A stretch of 15,174 nucleotides of DNA from Burkholderiaceae bacterium (GTDB lineage: Bacteria; Pseudomonadota; Gammaproteobacteria; Burkholderiales; Burkholderiaceae), in contig CANHMJ010000023.1 in assembly GCA_947461805.1 (NCBI GenBank), forward strand, positions 1 through 15,174, read 5' to 3'. The notes beneath the pieces are model-generated. The model searched no databases. It was not told the DNA's origin and saw nothing but the letters and a program-made list of their open reading frames with translations. The translations under genes and the position numbers were made by a program. Positions 1 through 6,491 of this stretch are shown here, one piece after another. Numbering within the stretch: position 1 is the first letter of the stretch; every line of letters begins with the position of its first letter.

Positions 1-790
1 CACGCAGCAAAGGGCAGGCACGGTATTTGGAGTCATTGAAATTACTGAAATAAACCTCCATTACCGCCAAGCAAGTATCGAGGCCAATCAAGTCAGCTAG
101 GGCAAGGGGCCCAATCGGCTGATTGCAGCCCAGTTTCATGCCGGCATCGATGTCTTCTGCGCTTGCAAGTCCCTCGGCTAAAACAAAAAACGCTTCGTTA
201 ATCATCGGCAGTAAGATGCGATTCACCACAAAACCAGGACTATTTTTAACGGTGATGGGTTCTTTACCAATTGCTTTAGCCATCGCAATTACTGCGGCAT
301 GGGTGGCATCGCTCGTTTGCAAGCCCCGTATCACCTCAACCAATGTCATCAGCGGCGGTGGATTAAAAAAGTGCATTCCAATAAAGCGCTCTGGTGCTGA
401 GTTCAGCGCTGCCAATTGGGTTATCGATAGCGATGACGTGTTGGTGGCAACAATGGTTTCTTTGCCGACCGTTTCATCGATCTGCTTCAAAATCTTTTCT
501 TTGATCGCTTGATTTTCAGTCGCCGCTTCGACCACCAGCGATAAGCCTTTTAAATCAGCATACGCAGTGCTGCCTTTAATGCGTTGCAATGCCTGCTCTT
601 TTTGCGCCTCCGTTAGCGTTTCTTTTTTAATCAGACGATCGAGACTGCGTTTAATGTTTGCAATCCCGCGCTCAACGGCGGCATCATTTACATCAATCAT
701 GACCACGTTTAATCCCGCGACGGCACAGACTTGAGCAATGCCATTACCCATGGTTCCGGCACCAATGATGCCAACCGATTCAATTTTCAT
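1..790 (-). CDS. 3-hydroxybutyryl-CoA dehydrogenase (3-hydroxyacyl-CoA dehydrogenase family), C-terminus cut by window edge
   Basis: NAD-dependent oxidation of 3-hydroxyacyl-CoA to 3-oxoacyl-CoA, as in short-chain fatty acid or polyhydroxybutyrate metabolism in the cytoplasm. The ATG is at 790-788, preceded by AAGGA six bases upstream. 263 residues are visible of about 283 usual, so some 20 are missing. Residues 8-15 hold the Rossmann GxGxxG (IIGAGTMG), with the acidic residue ending beta-2 at D33. The catalytic set known from the human enzyme (Ser, His, Glu, Asn) is found with matching spacing at S119, H140 (GMHFFNP), E152 and N190 (GFVVNR). The C-terminal dimerisation domain begins near residue 187. 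It is the last visible gene of a minus-strand run with the transferase and aminotransferase genes, 46 bases after the former. The family is certain. Whether its substrate is hydroxybutyryl-CoA (PaaH/Hbd type) or longer chains is inferred from the single-domain form. Confidence 0.93.
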   Translation of the reverse strand, partial: MKIESVGIIGAGTMGNGIAQVCAVAGLNVVMIDVNDAAVERGIANIKRSLDRLIKKETLTEAQKEQALQRIKGSTAYADLKGLSLVVEAATENQAIKEKILKQIDETVGKETIVATNTSSLSITQLAALNSAPERFIGMHFFNPPPLMTLVEVIRGLQTSDATHAAVIAMAKAIGKEPITVKNSPGFVVNRILLPMINEAFFVLAEGLASAEDIDAGMKLGCNQPIGPLALADLIGLDTCLAVMEVYFSNFNDSKYRACPLLR

Positions 791-836
791 GCTGCTTCCT
801 TCGTGGTGTAAAGCATTTTTAATTTAATCCCATCGC

Positions 837-1541
837 CTAGCGCTTTTTATACTGCGAAGCGCCAAACAACAATTCATTTGCTGTTGCATCAAAGCTGGGC
901 TTACGCAAATCAGTCAAAACCTGCATTCCTCGCTTCACTGCAGGCCGCTCTCCCACTAAGTCAAACCAGCGCTTGAAGTGTGGAAATTCAGCAAGATCGA
1001 TCCCTTGTTTTTCCCAGCGGCTGGTCCACGGAAAAATAGCGATATCCGCAATCGTGTACTGGCTTCCTGCCACATATGTATTGTTCGCTAATTGCCGATC
1101 TAAAACCCCATACAAGCGCTTGGCTTCATTGGTATAGCGCGTAATCGCGTAATCAATTTTCTCTGGGGCATACAAACGAAAGTGGTGATTTTGGCCCAGC
1201 ATGGGTCCAAAGCCGCCCATCTGAAACATGAGCCATTGCAAGACCTCGTATTTTGCCCGCGTGCTGTTCGGCAAAAAGAGCCCCGTCTTTCCTCCAATGT
1301 AGAGCAGAATGGCGCCCGATTCAAAAACATGAATGGGCTTACCGTCAGGGCCATTGGGATCGGTGATAGCTGGAATTTTATTATTGGGGCTTATCTTTAA
1401 AAAAGCCGGTGTAAATTGGTCGCCCTTGCCAATGTCAATGGGAATCGCGCGCCAATCCCGGCCAAGCTGATAGCCGCACTCTTCGAGCATGATATGGACT
1501 TTGTGCCCATTGGGAGTGGCCCAGCTATAAACATCGATCAT
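837..1541 (-). CDS. yfcG: Nu-class glutathione transferase, YfcG-like disulfide-bond oxidoreductase
   Basis: Cytosolic GST-fold protein of the YfcG/YghU (Nu) class, whose E. coli members have disulfide-bond reductase activity with glutathione rather than classical transferase activity. The N-terminal thioredoxin-like domain (about 1-83) begins MIDVYSWATPNGHK, with T9 and N11 at the same positions as in YfcG. The cis-proline stretch NNKIPAI is at 53-59 and the glutathione gamma-Glu site ESG at 74-76. The alpha-helical domain (about 90-205) has the class-typical GQNHHF at 116-121 and an N-capping box around D166 (TIADIA). I place the start at 1541 because family members start here. The frame stays open to an ATG at 1601, adding 20 Lys/Asn/Ser-rich residues, and there is another ATG at 1571. 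None of the three has a well-spaced ribosome binding site, so the start is uncertain. It follows the aminotransferase gene closely, suggesting one operon. The enzyme class is confident; the physiological substrate is unknown. Confidence 0.9.
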   Translation of the reverse strand: MIDVYSWATPNGHKVHIMLEECGYQLGRDWRAIPIDIGKGDQFTPAFLKISPNNKIPAITDPNGPDGKPIHVFESGAILLYIGGKTGLFLPNSTRAKYEVLQWLMFQMGGFGPMLGQNHHFRLYAPEKIDYAITRYTNEAKRLYGVLDRQLANNTYVAGSQYTIADIAIFPWTSRWEKQGIDLAEFPHFKRWFDLVGERPAVKRGMQVLTDLRKPSFDATANELLFGASQYKKR

Positions 1542-1617
1542 GCCTTGGTTTGAATTGCTGTTTTTCTTCATTGCCTTCACCGTCTTTTTATTTGATTCCA
1601 TTCGTTTTGCATCAACA

Positions 1618-2829
1618 CTACACTGTGCTCAGTCGCGATAGGGCCGCCTCTAACGTTTTTTCTTCTTTGGCAAAGCAAAACCGAATGACCTTGGAGTCGG
1701 TTCCTGCGCCATAAAATGCCGAAACGGGAATCGCTGCGACCCCAACTTCACAGGTTAGCCAACGGCAGAACTCGGCTTCACTGAGGGCGCTCTGCGCGAT
1801 ACCGAGTGCGGAATAATCAGCGCACTGAAAATAACTTCCCGGTGCAGGCAGTAATTTAAAGCGGGTGCTGGCCAAACCTTCTCTAAAGAAGTCGCGTTTG
1901 CGTTGATAAAACGCCGATAGTCCTAAATAGTGCGCTGGATCCGATAAATAATGCGCGATTCCCACTTGCATGGGTGCGTTGACCGAAAACACATTGAATT
2001 GATGTACCTTCCGAAATTCTGCAGACAGGGCAGCTGGCGCTGCAACGTAGCCGATTTTCCAGCCCGTGACATGGAAGGTTTTCCCAAAGCTAGACACCAC
2101 AAAGCTACGCGCCGCTAAGGCGGGGTGGCTGGATGCACTGTGGTGCTGTTGTCCATCAAAGACCATGTGTTCATACACTTCATCACTGCACACTAATACG
2201 TTTGTCTCGCTCAGTAAACCAGCCAAGCGATCCAGATCAGATCGTTGCCACACCATGCCGGTGGGATTGTGGGGTGAGTTAATTAGTAAGAGCCGTGTTT
2301 TCGGGGTGATTGCGTTTGCTAGTGCAGCCCATGGGATGGCATAGCCTTCCACCATACCAAGGGAATCGCGTTGCACATCGAGGCTCACGCTAATGGCCTT
2401 GCCACCGGCCAGGGTAATTGCTGGCAAATAGCAATCAAACGCGGGTTCAATCACGATGACTTCGTCGCCCGGGCTAACGCACGACAAAATGACCGTAAAG
2501 ATGGCCTGCGTTGCCCCAGCGGTAATGGTGATCTCACTAGCGGGATCGTAGGACTTGCCATAGAGCTGCTCAATTTTGCCGGCAATGGTTTTGCGCAACT
2601 CCAGTACCCCTGGCATGGGAGGGTATTGGTTATGACCCGAAACCATTGCTTGGTTAACGGCATTGATTAAGGCAGGATCACATTGAAAGTCAGGAAAGCC
2701 TTGTCCTAAATTCACTGCCTGATGCTCGGCCGCCAACGCGGACATCACGGTAAAGATCGTTGTTCCAACCGCGGGAAGGCGCGACGGAAATGGGGGAGTG
2801 AGGGGCGCAGCAGGGCGCAACAGTGTCAT
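1618..2829 (-). CDS. ybdL: Methionine aminotransferase, YbdL-like (class I/II PLP aminotransferase)
   Basis: PLP-dependent cytoplasmic aminotransferase of fold type I. It resembles E. coli YbdL over its whole length; that enzyme transaminates methionine, and also His and Phe, with 2-oxo acids. It has 403 residues against 386 in E. coli. The opening GTTIFTVMSALA at 22-33 is followed by a Gly-rich LGQGFPDF stretch at 41-48. The cofactor site is complete: TAGATQA at 103-109, the NSPHNPTG loop at 184-191, SDEVYEH at 215-221 for the PLP pyridine nitrogen, and the Schiff-base lysine K250 in SSFGKTFHVTGWK. The carboxylate-binding arginine is in VIRFCFAK near R383. It heads the minus-strand run. The divergent yaaA start is only 68 bases away, so both promoters must sit in that gap. 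A role in methionine salvage or general 2-oxo acid amination is inferred. A kynurenine-oxoglutarate transaminase label (CcbL-like) is the main alternative. Confidence 0.9.
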   Translation of the reverse strand: MTLLRPAAPLTPPFPSRLPAVGTTIFTVMSALAAEHQAVNLGQGFPDFQCDPALINAVNQAMVSGHNQYPPMPGVLELRKTIAGKIEQLYGKSYDPASEITITAGATQAIFTVILSCVSPGDEVIVIEPAFDCYLPAITLAGGKAISVSLDVQRDSLGMVEGYAIPWAALANAITPKTRLLLINSPHNPTGMVWQRSDLDRLAGLLSETNVLVCSDEVYEHMVFDGQQHHSASSHPALAARSFVVSSFGKTFHVTGWKIGYVAAPAALSAEFRKVHQFNVFSVNAPMQVGIAHYLSDPAHYLGLSAFYQRKRDFFREGLASTRFKLLPAPGSYFQCADYSALGIAQSALSEAEFCRWLTCEVGVAAIPVSAFYGAGTDSKVIRFCFAKEEKTLEAALSRLSTV

Positions 2830-2897
2830 TGGGGTGCTTTATCTCGTGCTGCAGCTTCTGTCGCTAGAATAAGGGAAATCCATTTCTAAATTGTGCC
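2830..2897. promoter_or_regulatory. Divergent promoter region between ybdL-like gene and yaaA
   Basis: A gap of 68 bases separates two divergent start codons. On the plus strand TAGAAT at 2865-2870 is a fair -10 box for yaaA, but no convincing -35 box lies 16-18 bases upstream. Neither gene has a strong Shine-Dalgarno sequence. If TAGAAT is used, the yaaA leader would be only about 20 bases. This is a weak assignment. Confidence 0.3.
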
Positions 2898-3677
2898 ATG
2901 CTGATCGTCCTCTCACCCGCTAAATCCTTGGATTACGAGACCCCCGTCCGGGTTAAAAAATCCACTTTGCCTGATTTTGTCCCAGATTCAGCCAAGCTGA
3001 TTGCAGACTTAAAGACACTATCGCCTCAGGCGGTGGCCAAGCTCATGAGCCTTTCTGACCCCTTGGCTGCCTTAAACGCAGGGCGTTTTCGGGATTGGTC
3101 AACCAAATTTACAGATAAAAACAGCAAACAGGCGATTTTTGCCTTCAATGGCGATGTCTATGAGGGATTTGATGCAACCAGCTTAAACAGCAAGGCGATT
3201 GATTTTGCCCAAGACCATGTGCGGATTCTGTCGGGGCTATACGGTTTGCTAAGGCCGCTAGACTTAATGCAGCCGTATCGATTGGAGATGGGTACGGCAT
3301 TTAAAAACGCCAGAGGAAAAGATTTATACGCATTTTGGGGCAATCGAATTACCGATGCAGTTAAAAAGCAATTGGCTTCGCAAAAAAAGAATCCCTTCTT
3401 ATTAAACTTAGCATCCGAAGAGTATTTCAAAGTACTGCAGCCCAAGGAGTTGGGCTTTCCGGTGATTGCTCCGGTGTTTCAGGACGCTAAAGATGGCAAG
3501 TACAAAATTATTTCGTTTTACGCCAAGCGTGCGCGGGGTTTGATGGCGCGCTTTGCGGTTGAAAATCGCATTAGTGATCCAGCCGATTTGCGTGATTTCA
3601 ACTTGGAAGGCTACCGCTTTAGCGCAGCAGAATCCAAACCCGATCGACCTGTATTTCGCCGCGCAGAGAAAAAATAA
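2898..3677 (+). CDS. yaaA: Peroxide stress protein YaaA (DUF328/UPF0246 family)
   Basis: In E. coli YaaA is induced by OxyR and limits free intracellular iron during hydrogen peroxide stress, protecting DNA and proteins from Fenton damage; a DNA-binding fold has been reported for the family. The 259-residue length is normal. Family landmarks are all present: MLIVLSPAKSLDYETP at the N-terminus, FNGDVYEG at 83-90, LSGLYGLLRPLD at 111-122, RLEMGT at 128-133 and the basic stretch FYAKRARGLMARF at 207-219. The start is fixed by the conserved first residues even though no Shine-Dalgarno sequence stands before it. No OxyR site could be recognised. The stop codon is followed after one base by the ATG of the next gene, so the two are almost certainly co-translated. 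Identity is confident; the iron or peroxide role is transferred from E. coli. Confidence 0.94.
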   Translation: MLIVLSPAKSLDYETPVRVKKSTLPDFVPDSAKLIADLKTLSPQAVAKLMSLSDPLAALNAGRFRDWSTKFTDKNSKQAIFAFNGDVYEGFDATSLNSKAIDFAQDHVRILSGLYGLLRPLDLMQPYRLEMGTAFKNARGKDLYAFWGNRITDAVKKQLASQKKNPFLLNLASEEYFKVLQPKELGFPVIAPVFQDAKDGKYKIISFYAKRARGLMARFAVENRISDPADLRDFNLEGYRFSAAESKPDRPVFRRAEKK

Positions 3678-3678
3678 T

Positions 3679-4890
3679 ATGACCGTTCACCGTTCCAAAT
3701 CATCCCAGCGTGCCTCACCCGAGGCTGAGCGCTTGGTGGCCGATGCGATTTCACTGGCTGCTTCAGGTAGTCAAATTGAAGATCGTTTTTGGGAAGGGCG
3801 TCTGAGTGCACGTCTACTCAAATTGATGACCAGTCAAAATCAAAACGTGATTGATGCTGCGCTTGATCAAACGTTTCGCATTAATACGGTTGCCTTTGAG
3901 GTCTTGGCTGACTGTGCTGAGACGCTGGCTGAATCGCAAACCATGACGATCGATAAGGAGGGCTGGGATGTATTGCTGCTCGCCTTGCCTATTGTTGCGC
4001 ATACCCGCTATCAAATTCAATCGGGCCCATTGCCGGTTAAGGTGATTGAGTCGGTTGCGATGGCAATGCATTCATCAATCGCCGCAAACGATACACGCCT
4101 TGCGATCGTGCCATGGCTTTACAGCATTGATCAGATGCCACACTCGCATTGCCAAACCCGTATTTTGACGGAGGCGCTGGGTACCGCTGCAATCACTGCA
4201 AGCGAAATGAAACTCGAGCTGCGTAATATGTCGGAAACCATTGCTGTGTTAGCGGACCCCCGTTTTATTATTGCGGCCATTGCTGCGCCCAGCGGCTCAC
4301 CCCTATTTCGTTGGCAGGCTGAACCACCGGTAAGGCAAGAGCGGGGTGTTAGTTTGATCGAATGGCAAACGGCCATGCGCGAGCCGATTTCCAGTTTATT
4401 ACCCGGATGTGAATTCGACCTACTGCTACCTGAAGCCTATTTCACGAACTGCCGCTTGGCAGACAAGCAAGTGCGCCCCTTAAGCATTCGGGCAGCCGTT
4501 AATTTTTTGGAAACTGCGGTCGGTGCTCAGCCCAATGGCTTGTCTTGCGTGGTGGGTGCCTTTGGCGAAGAGCAGGCAGACGAGTACCGCATTGCATTTA
4601 GTCTGAAGGGATCGCCTGATGTGATGTACGGTGTTATTTGGCCGATGTACGATCGCGAGACGGTGTCAAACGATGCGCTCAATGACATTAATGATGATGA
4701 GAGCCCCATTAAAAAGATTTGTGACGCCCTTAAAGAGGCCGGAGTAGAGGACGTGTTTCGTCATGCTGTTTTATTTAGTCCCGAGCTCTGCGACGATTGT
4801 GGAGCGCCATTGTTTCCGGATCGCCACGGCGAAGTAGTACACGCGGAGATGCCGGAAGATACACCAACGCAGCAGCCCCTGTTTCATTGA
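3679..4890 (+). CDS. Conserved protein of unknown function, DUF2863-like
   Basis: A 403-residue protein with no signal peptide or membrane segment, probably cytoplasmic. I recall this pattern from betaproteobacterial DUF2863 proteins: an N-terminal AERLVADAISLAASGSQIEDRFWE region, a mostly helical body, and a conserved tail with the CDDCGAPLFPDR motif (cysteines 371 and 374) followed by GEVVHAEMPED. The assignment is from memory and no function is known to me. The single CxxC pair could bind metal or be redox active, but a second pair is not obvious, so this is only a possibility. Residues about 325-345 are acidic and Asn-rich, perhaps a flexible linker. I chose the ATG at 3679 because it lies one base after the yaaA stop; the open frame extends upstream only inside yaaA. 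The tight link suggests co-expression with yaaA. A terminator follows 21 bases after the stop. Confidence 0.82.
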   Translation: MTVHRSKSSQRASPEAERLVADAISLAASGSQIEDRFWEGRLSARLLKLMTSQNQNVIDAALDQTFRINTVAFEVLADCAETLAESQTMTIDKEGWDVLLLALPIVAHTRYQIQSGPLPVKVIESVAMAMHSSIAANDTRLAIVPWLYSIDQMPHSHCQTRILTEALGTAAITASEMKLELRNMSETIAVLADPRFIIAAIAAPSGSPLFRWQAEPPVRQERGVSLIEWQTAMREPISSLLPGCEFDLLLPEAYFTNCRLADKQVRPLSIRAAVNFLETAVGAQPNGLSCVVGAFGEEQADEYRIAFSLKGSPDVMYGVIWPMYDRETVSNDALNDINDDESPIKKICDALKEAGVEDVFRHAVLFSPELCDDCGAPLFPDRHGEVVHAEMPEDTPTQQPLFH

Positions 4891-4910
4891 TTGGTTTTAC
4901 TGAGCTCATA

Positions 4911-4938
4911 AAAAAACCGAGGCGAACCTCGGTTTTTT
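4911..4938. terminator. Bidirectional intrinsic terminator between convergent units
   Basis: An A-run and CCGAGG (4911-4922), a four-base loop CGAA, then CCTCGG and a T-run (4927-4938) form a perfect 12-bp stem including the A/T pairs. The flanking A-tract gives a U-tail on the minus strand and the T-tract gives one on the plus strand, so it can end both the yaaA unit and the mdh-mliC-like unit. Confidence 0.93.
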
Positions 4939-4972
4939 AATGACAGCCAAACTAATCAGGTCGTTCGTTTGA

Positions 4973-5338
4973 TTACTCTTTAGCAAACAAATGGGGCTCT
5001 TTGCCCGTCTTCATGTCGGCCGTTTGACAAAAATCAGCCAAGCGAACACCGCTGCGAATGTTGAACAGCATTGCCTTGTTTCCCAACACCACTAAATCCA
5101 AACCGGTGTCATGGTTTTTAAAACGCAAGCTACCTGGCAATGACATTTCCTTTTTCATTTCGTAGGTTTTGGAGTTCCAAACCAGGCCAATATTTCCAGC
5201 ACCATCCCCAATGGTTTTTAACTGATGGTTGTTGTTGCAGGTCCAGGCATGTGTATCCTTTGGATCTGCGGCGTGCACAGCAGGGTGTGCCAACACTAAG
5301 GCAGAAGCAATCAACAGTGCTTTAAAGGGAATGTGCAT
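4973..5338 (-). CDS. Small exported protein, possibly MliC/PliC-type lysozyme inhibitor-like
   Basis: A 121-residue protein with a clear Sec signal peptide: a hydrophobic core at about 6-20 and an AVHA cleavage site after residue 23. There is no lipobox cysteine, so the mature protein (about 98 residues) should be soluble in the periplasm or secreted. It has just two cysteines, C34 and C104, well placed for one disulfide. The mature part looks like a small beta-barrel. Its order of Cys, WNSKTYEMKKEMSLPGS, LVVLGNKAMLF and a late Cys loosely resembles the MliC domain (inhibitor of C-type lysozyme). That similarity is weak and the family call is tentative. AAGGA seven bases before the ATG is a good ribosome binding site and overlaps the mdh stop codon, so the gene is likely the second of an mdh operon. 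It ends 35 bases before the shared terminator. Confidence 0.85.
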   Translation of the reverse strand: MHIPFKALLIASALVLAHPAVHAADPKDTHAWTCNNNHQLKTIGDGAGNIGLVWNSKTYEMKKEMSLPGSLRFKNHDTGLDLVVLGNKAMLFNIRSGVRLADFCQTADMKTGKEPHLFAKE

Positions 5339-5344
5339 GTGTGT

Positions 5345-5350
5345 TTCCTT
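5345..5350 (-). promoter_or_regulatory. Ribosome binding site overlapping the mdh stop codon
   Basis: On the minus strand these bases read AAGGAA, seven bases before the ATG at 5338, and the first two bases belong to the mdh TAA stop (5351-5349). Ribosomes ending mdh would arrive on the initiation site of the small exported protein, which suggests translational coupling. Confidence 0.7.
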
Positions 5351-6338
5351 ATGAAAGTAAGTGCTTCACGCCGGCCTGTTCCTCGAGAAGCTCATTCAAG
5401 GTATGGGTCATGCGTTCACGCGAGAAGGCATCAATTTCAAGGCCTTCAATCATTTTGTATTCCCCATTCTCACAGACAACGGGGAATCCGTAAATGACTT
5501 CTGCCGGAATCTCGTATTCGCCGCGGGAAGCAATGCCCATCGTGACCCATTTACCGTTGGTGCCAAGCACCCAGTCGCGCATGTGATCGATGGCGGCGTT
5601 GGCAGCCGATGCTGCGGAAGATAGGCCGCGAGCCTCAATAATGGCAGCGCCACGCTTGCCTACAGTTGGAATGAATACGTCTTTATTCCATGCGGGATCG
5701 TTAATCATGTCCTTAACGGATTGACCGCCAATAGTGGCAAAGCGGTAGTCGGGATACATGGTGGGGCTGTGGTTGCCCCAAACAACTAATTTTTCAATAT
5801 CCGCAACCGGTTTGCTGACTTTGGCTGCGATTTGTGAAAGAGCGCGGTTGTGATCTAGGCGTAGCATTGCTGTGAAGTTCTTGGCAGGCAAGCTAGGCGC
5901 CGATTTCATGGCAATGTAGGCATTGGTATTGGCAGGATTGCCTACAACCAAAACCTTAACCGTGCGTTTTGCAACCGCGTCTAAGGCCTTGCCTTGGGCG
6001 GTGAAAATTTGTGCATTGGCGGAGAGCAAGTCTTTTCGCTCCATGCCTGGGCCACGAGGACGGGCACCCACCAGCAGGGCAATATCAATGTCTTTGAATG
6101 CGGTCATGGGGTCTTGGTGGGCAGACATTCCGGCTAACAGTGGGAATGCACAGTCATCGAGCTCCATCATTACGCCTTTTAATGCTTTTTGCGCTTTTTC
6201 ATCAGGAATTTCAAGGAGTTGCAGAATAACAGGCTGGTCTTTTCCAAGTAAATCACCATTGGCGATCCGAAACAGGAGGGAATATCCGATTTGACCGGCT
6301 GCGCCAGTAACCGCGACGCGCATAGGGGTTTTTGCCAT
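5349..6338 (-). CDS. mdh: Malate dehydrogenase (NAD-dependent)
   Basis: Oxidises malate to oxaloacetate with NAD in the TCA cycle, in the cytoplasm. The 329-residue length and sequence fit the dimeric MDH group 2 found in betaproteobacteria. The NAD-binding Rossmann loop is TGAAGQIG at 11-18. The substrate-binding mobile loop is GARPRGPGMERKD at 91-103, with arginines at 93, 95 and 101 in the usual places. The catalytic pair is D162 in LDHNRA (with R165) and H190 in WGNHSPTMYPD. I chose the ATG at 6338 because GGAG stands nine bases upstream and the resulting length is typical. An in-frame ATG at 6353 would overlap that ribosome binding site. The gene is transcribed divergently from gntR-sdh and shares its control region with it. 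The small exported protein follows after 10 bases. No key residue is missing. Confidence 0.97.
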   Translation of the reverse strand: MAKTPMRVAVTGAAGQIGYSLLFRIANGDLLGKDQPVILQLLEIPDEKAQKALKGVMMELDDCAFPLLAGMSAHQDPMTAFKDIDIALLVGARPRGPGMERKDLLSANAQIFTAQGKALDAVAKRTVKVLVVGNPANTNAYIAMKSAPSLPAKNFTAMLRLDHNRALSQIAAKVSKPVADIEKLVVWGNHSPTMYPDYRFATIGGQSVKDMINDPAWNKDVFIPTVGKRGAAIIEARGLSSAASAANAAIDHMRDWVLGTNGKWVTMGIASRGEYEIPAEVIYGFPVVCENGEYKMIEGLEIDAFSRERMTHTLNELLEEQAGVKHLLS

Positions 6339-6406
6339 TACAAGTAACTCCAAAAGAAGGTTGATAAGTGTTGCTTAAGTGTTTTGATGCAGATTATCCC
6401 TGCAAG

Positions 6407-6434
6407 TTTATGAAGTTTACATTTACACTGTCAA
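6407..6434 (-). promoter_or_regulatory. Predicted mdh promoter
   Basis: On the minus strand a perfect -35 box TTGACA (6434-6429) is followed after 16 bases by CATAAA (6412-6407), a four-of-six -10 box. An 18-base spacing to TAAACT is an alternative. Transcription would start near position 6400, giving a leader of about 60 bases before the mdh ATG. It overlaps the predicted gntR promoter on the other strand. Confidence 0.6.
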
Positions 6435-6450
6435 TGATGTCTTCTATAAG
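6422..6450 (+). promoter_or_regulatory. Predicted gntR promoter
   Basis: TTTACA (6422-6427) and TATAAG (6445-6450) each match the sigma-70 consensus at five of six positions and are separated by the ideal 17 bases. Transcription would start near 6457, about 35 bases before the gntR start codon. The -10 box lies inside an inverted repeat, which suggests negative autoregulation. Confidence 0.65.
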
Positions 6451-6453
6451 ACA
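6438..6453. promoter_or_regulatory. Inverted-repeat operator candidate TGTCTT-N4-AAGACA
   Basis: A perfect 6-4-6 inverted repeat, TGTCTT CTAT AAGACA, lies in the mdh/gntR gap. It covers the whole gntR -10 box and ends four bases before the mdh -35 box, on its upstream side. GntR-family dimers bind short palindromes of this size. The adjacent GntR protein is therefore the likely ligand, though this is inference from position. I saw no second copy of this repeat in front of sdhC or gltA. Confidence 0.65.
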
Positions 6454-6491
6454 GCAGACTAGTCAGCCTAAATACCCTTTTTGGAACTACT

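Noticed and set aside
123..512. Plus-strand open frame of 129 codons
   Set aside because: It lies antisense inside the 3-hydroxybutyryl-CoA dehydrogenase gene, whose catalytic motifs are intact; the translation has no recognisable domain.
3553..3678. Upstream extension of the DUF2863-like gene into yaaA
   Set aside because: The extra 42 codons lie wholly in the yaaA coding sequence in another frame; the ATG one base after the yaaA stop is the natural start.
5923..6294. Plus-strand open frame of 123 codons inside mdh
   Set aside because: It is antisense to a complete mdh gene covering the NAD-binding and substrate loops; the composition is that of a shadow frame.
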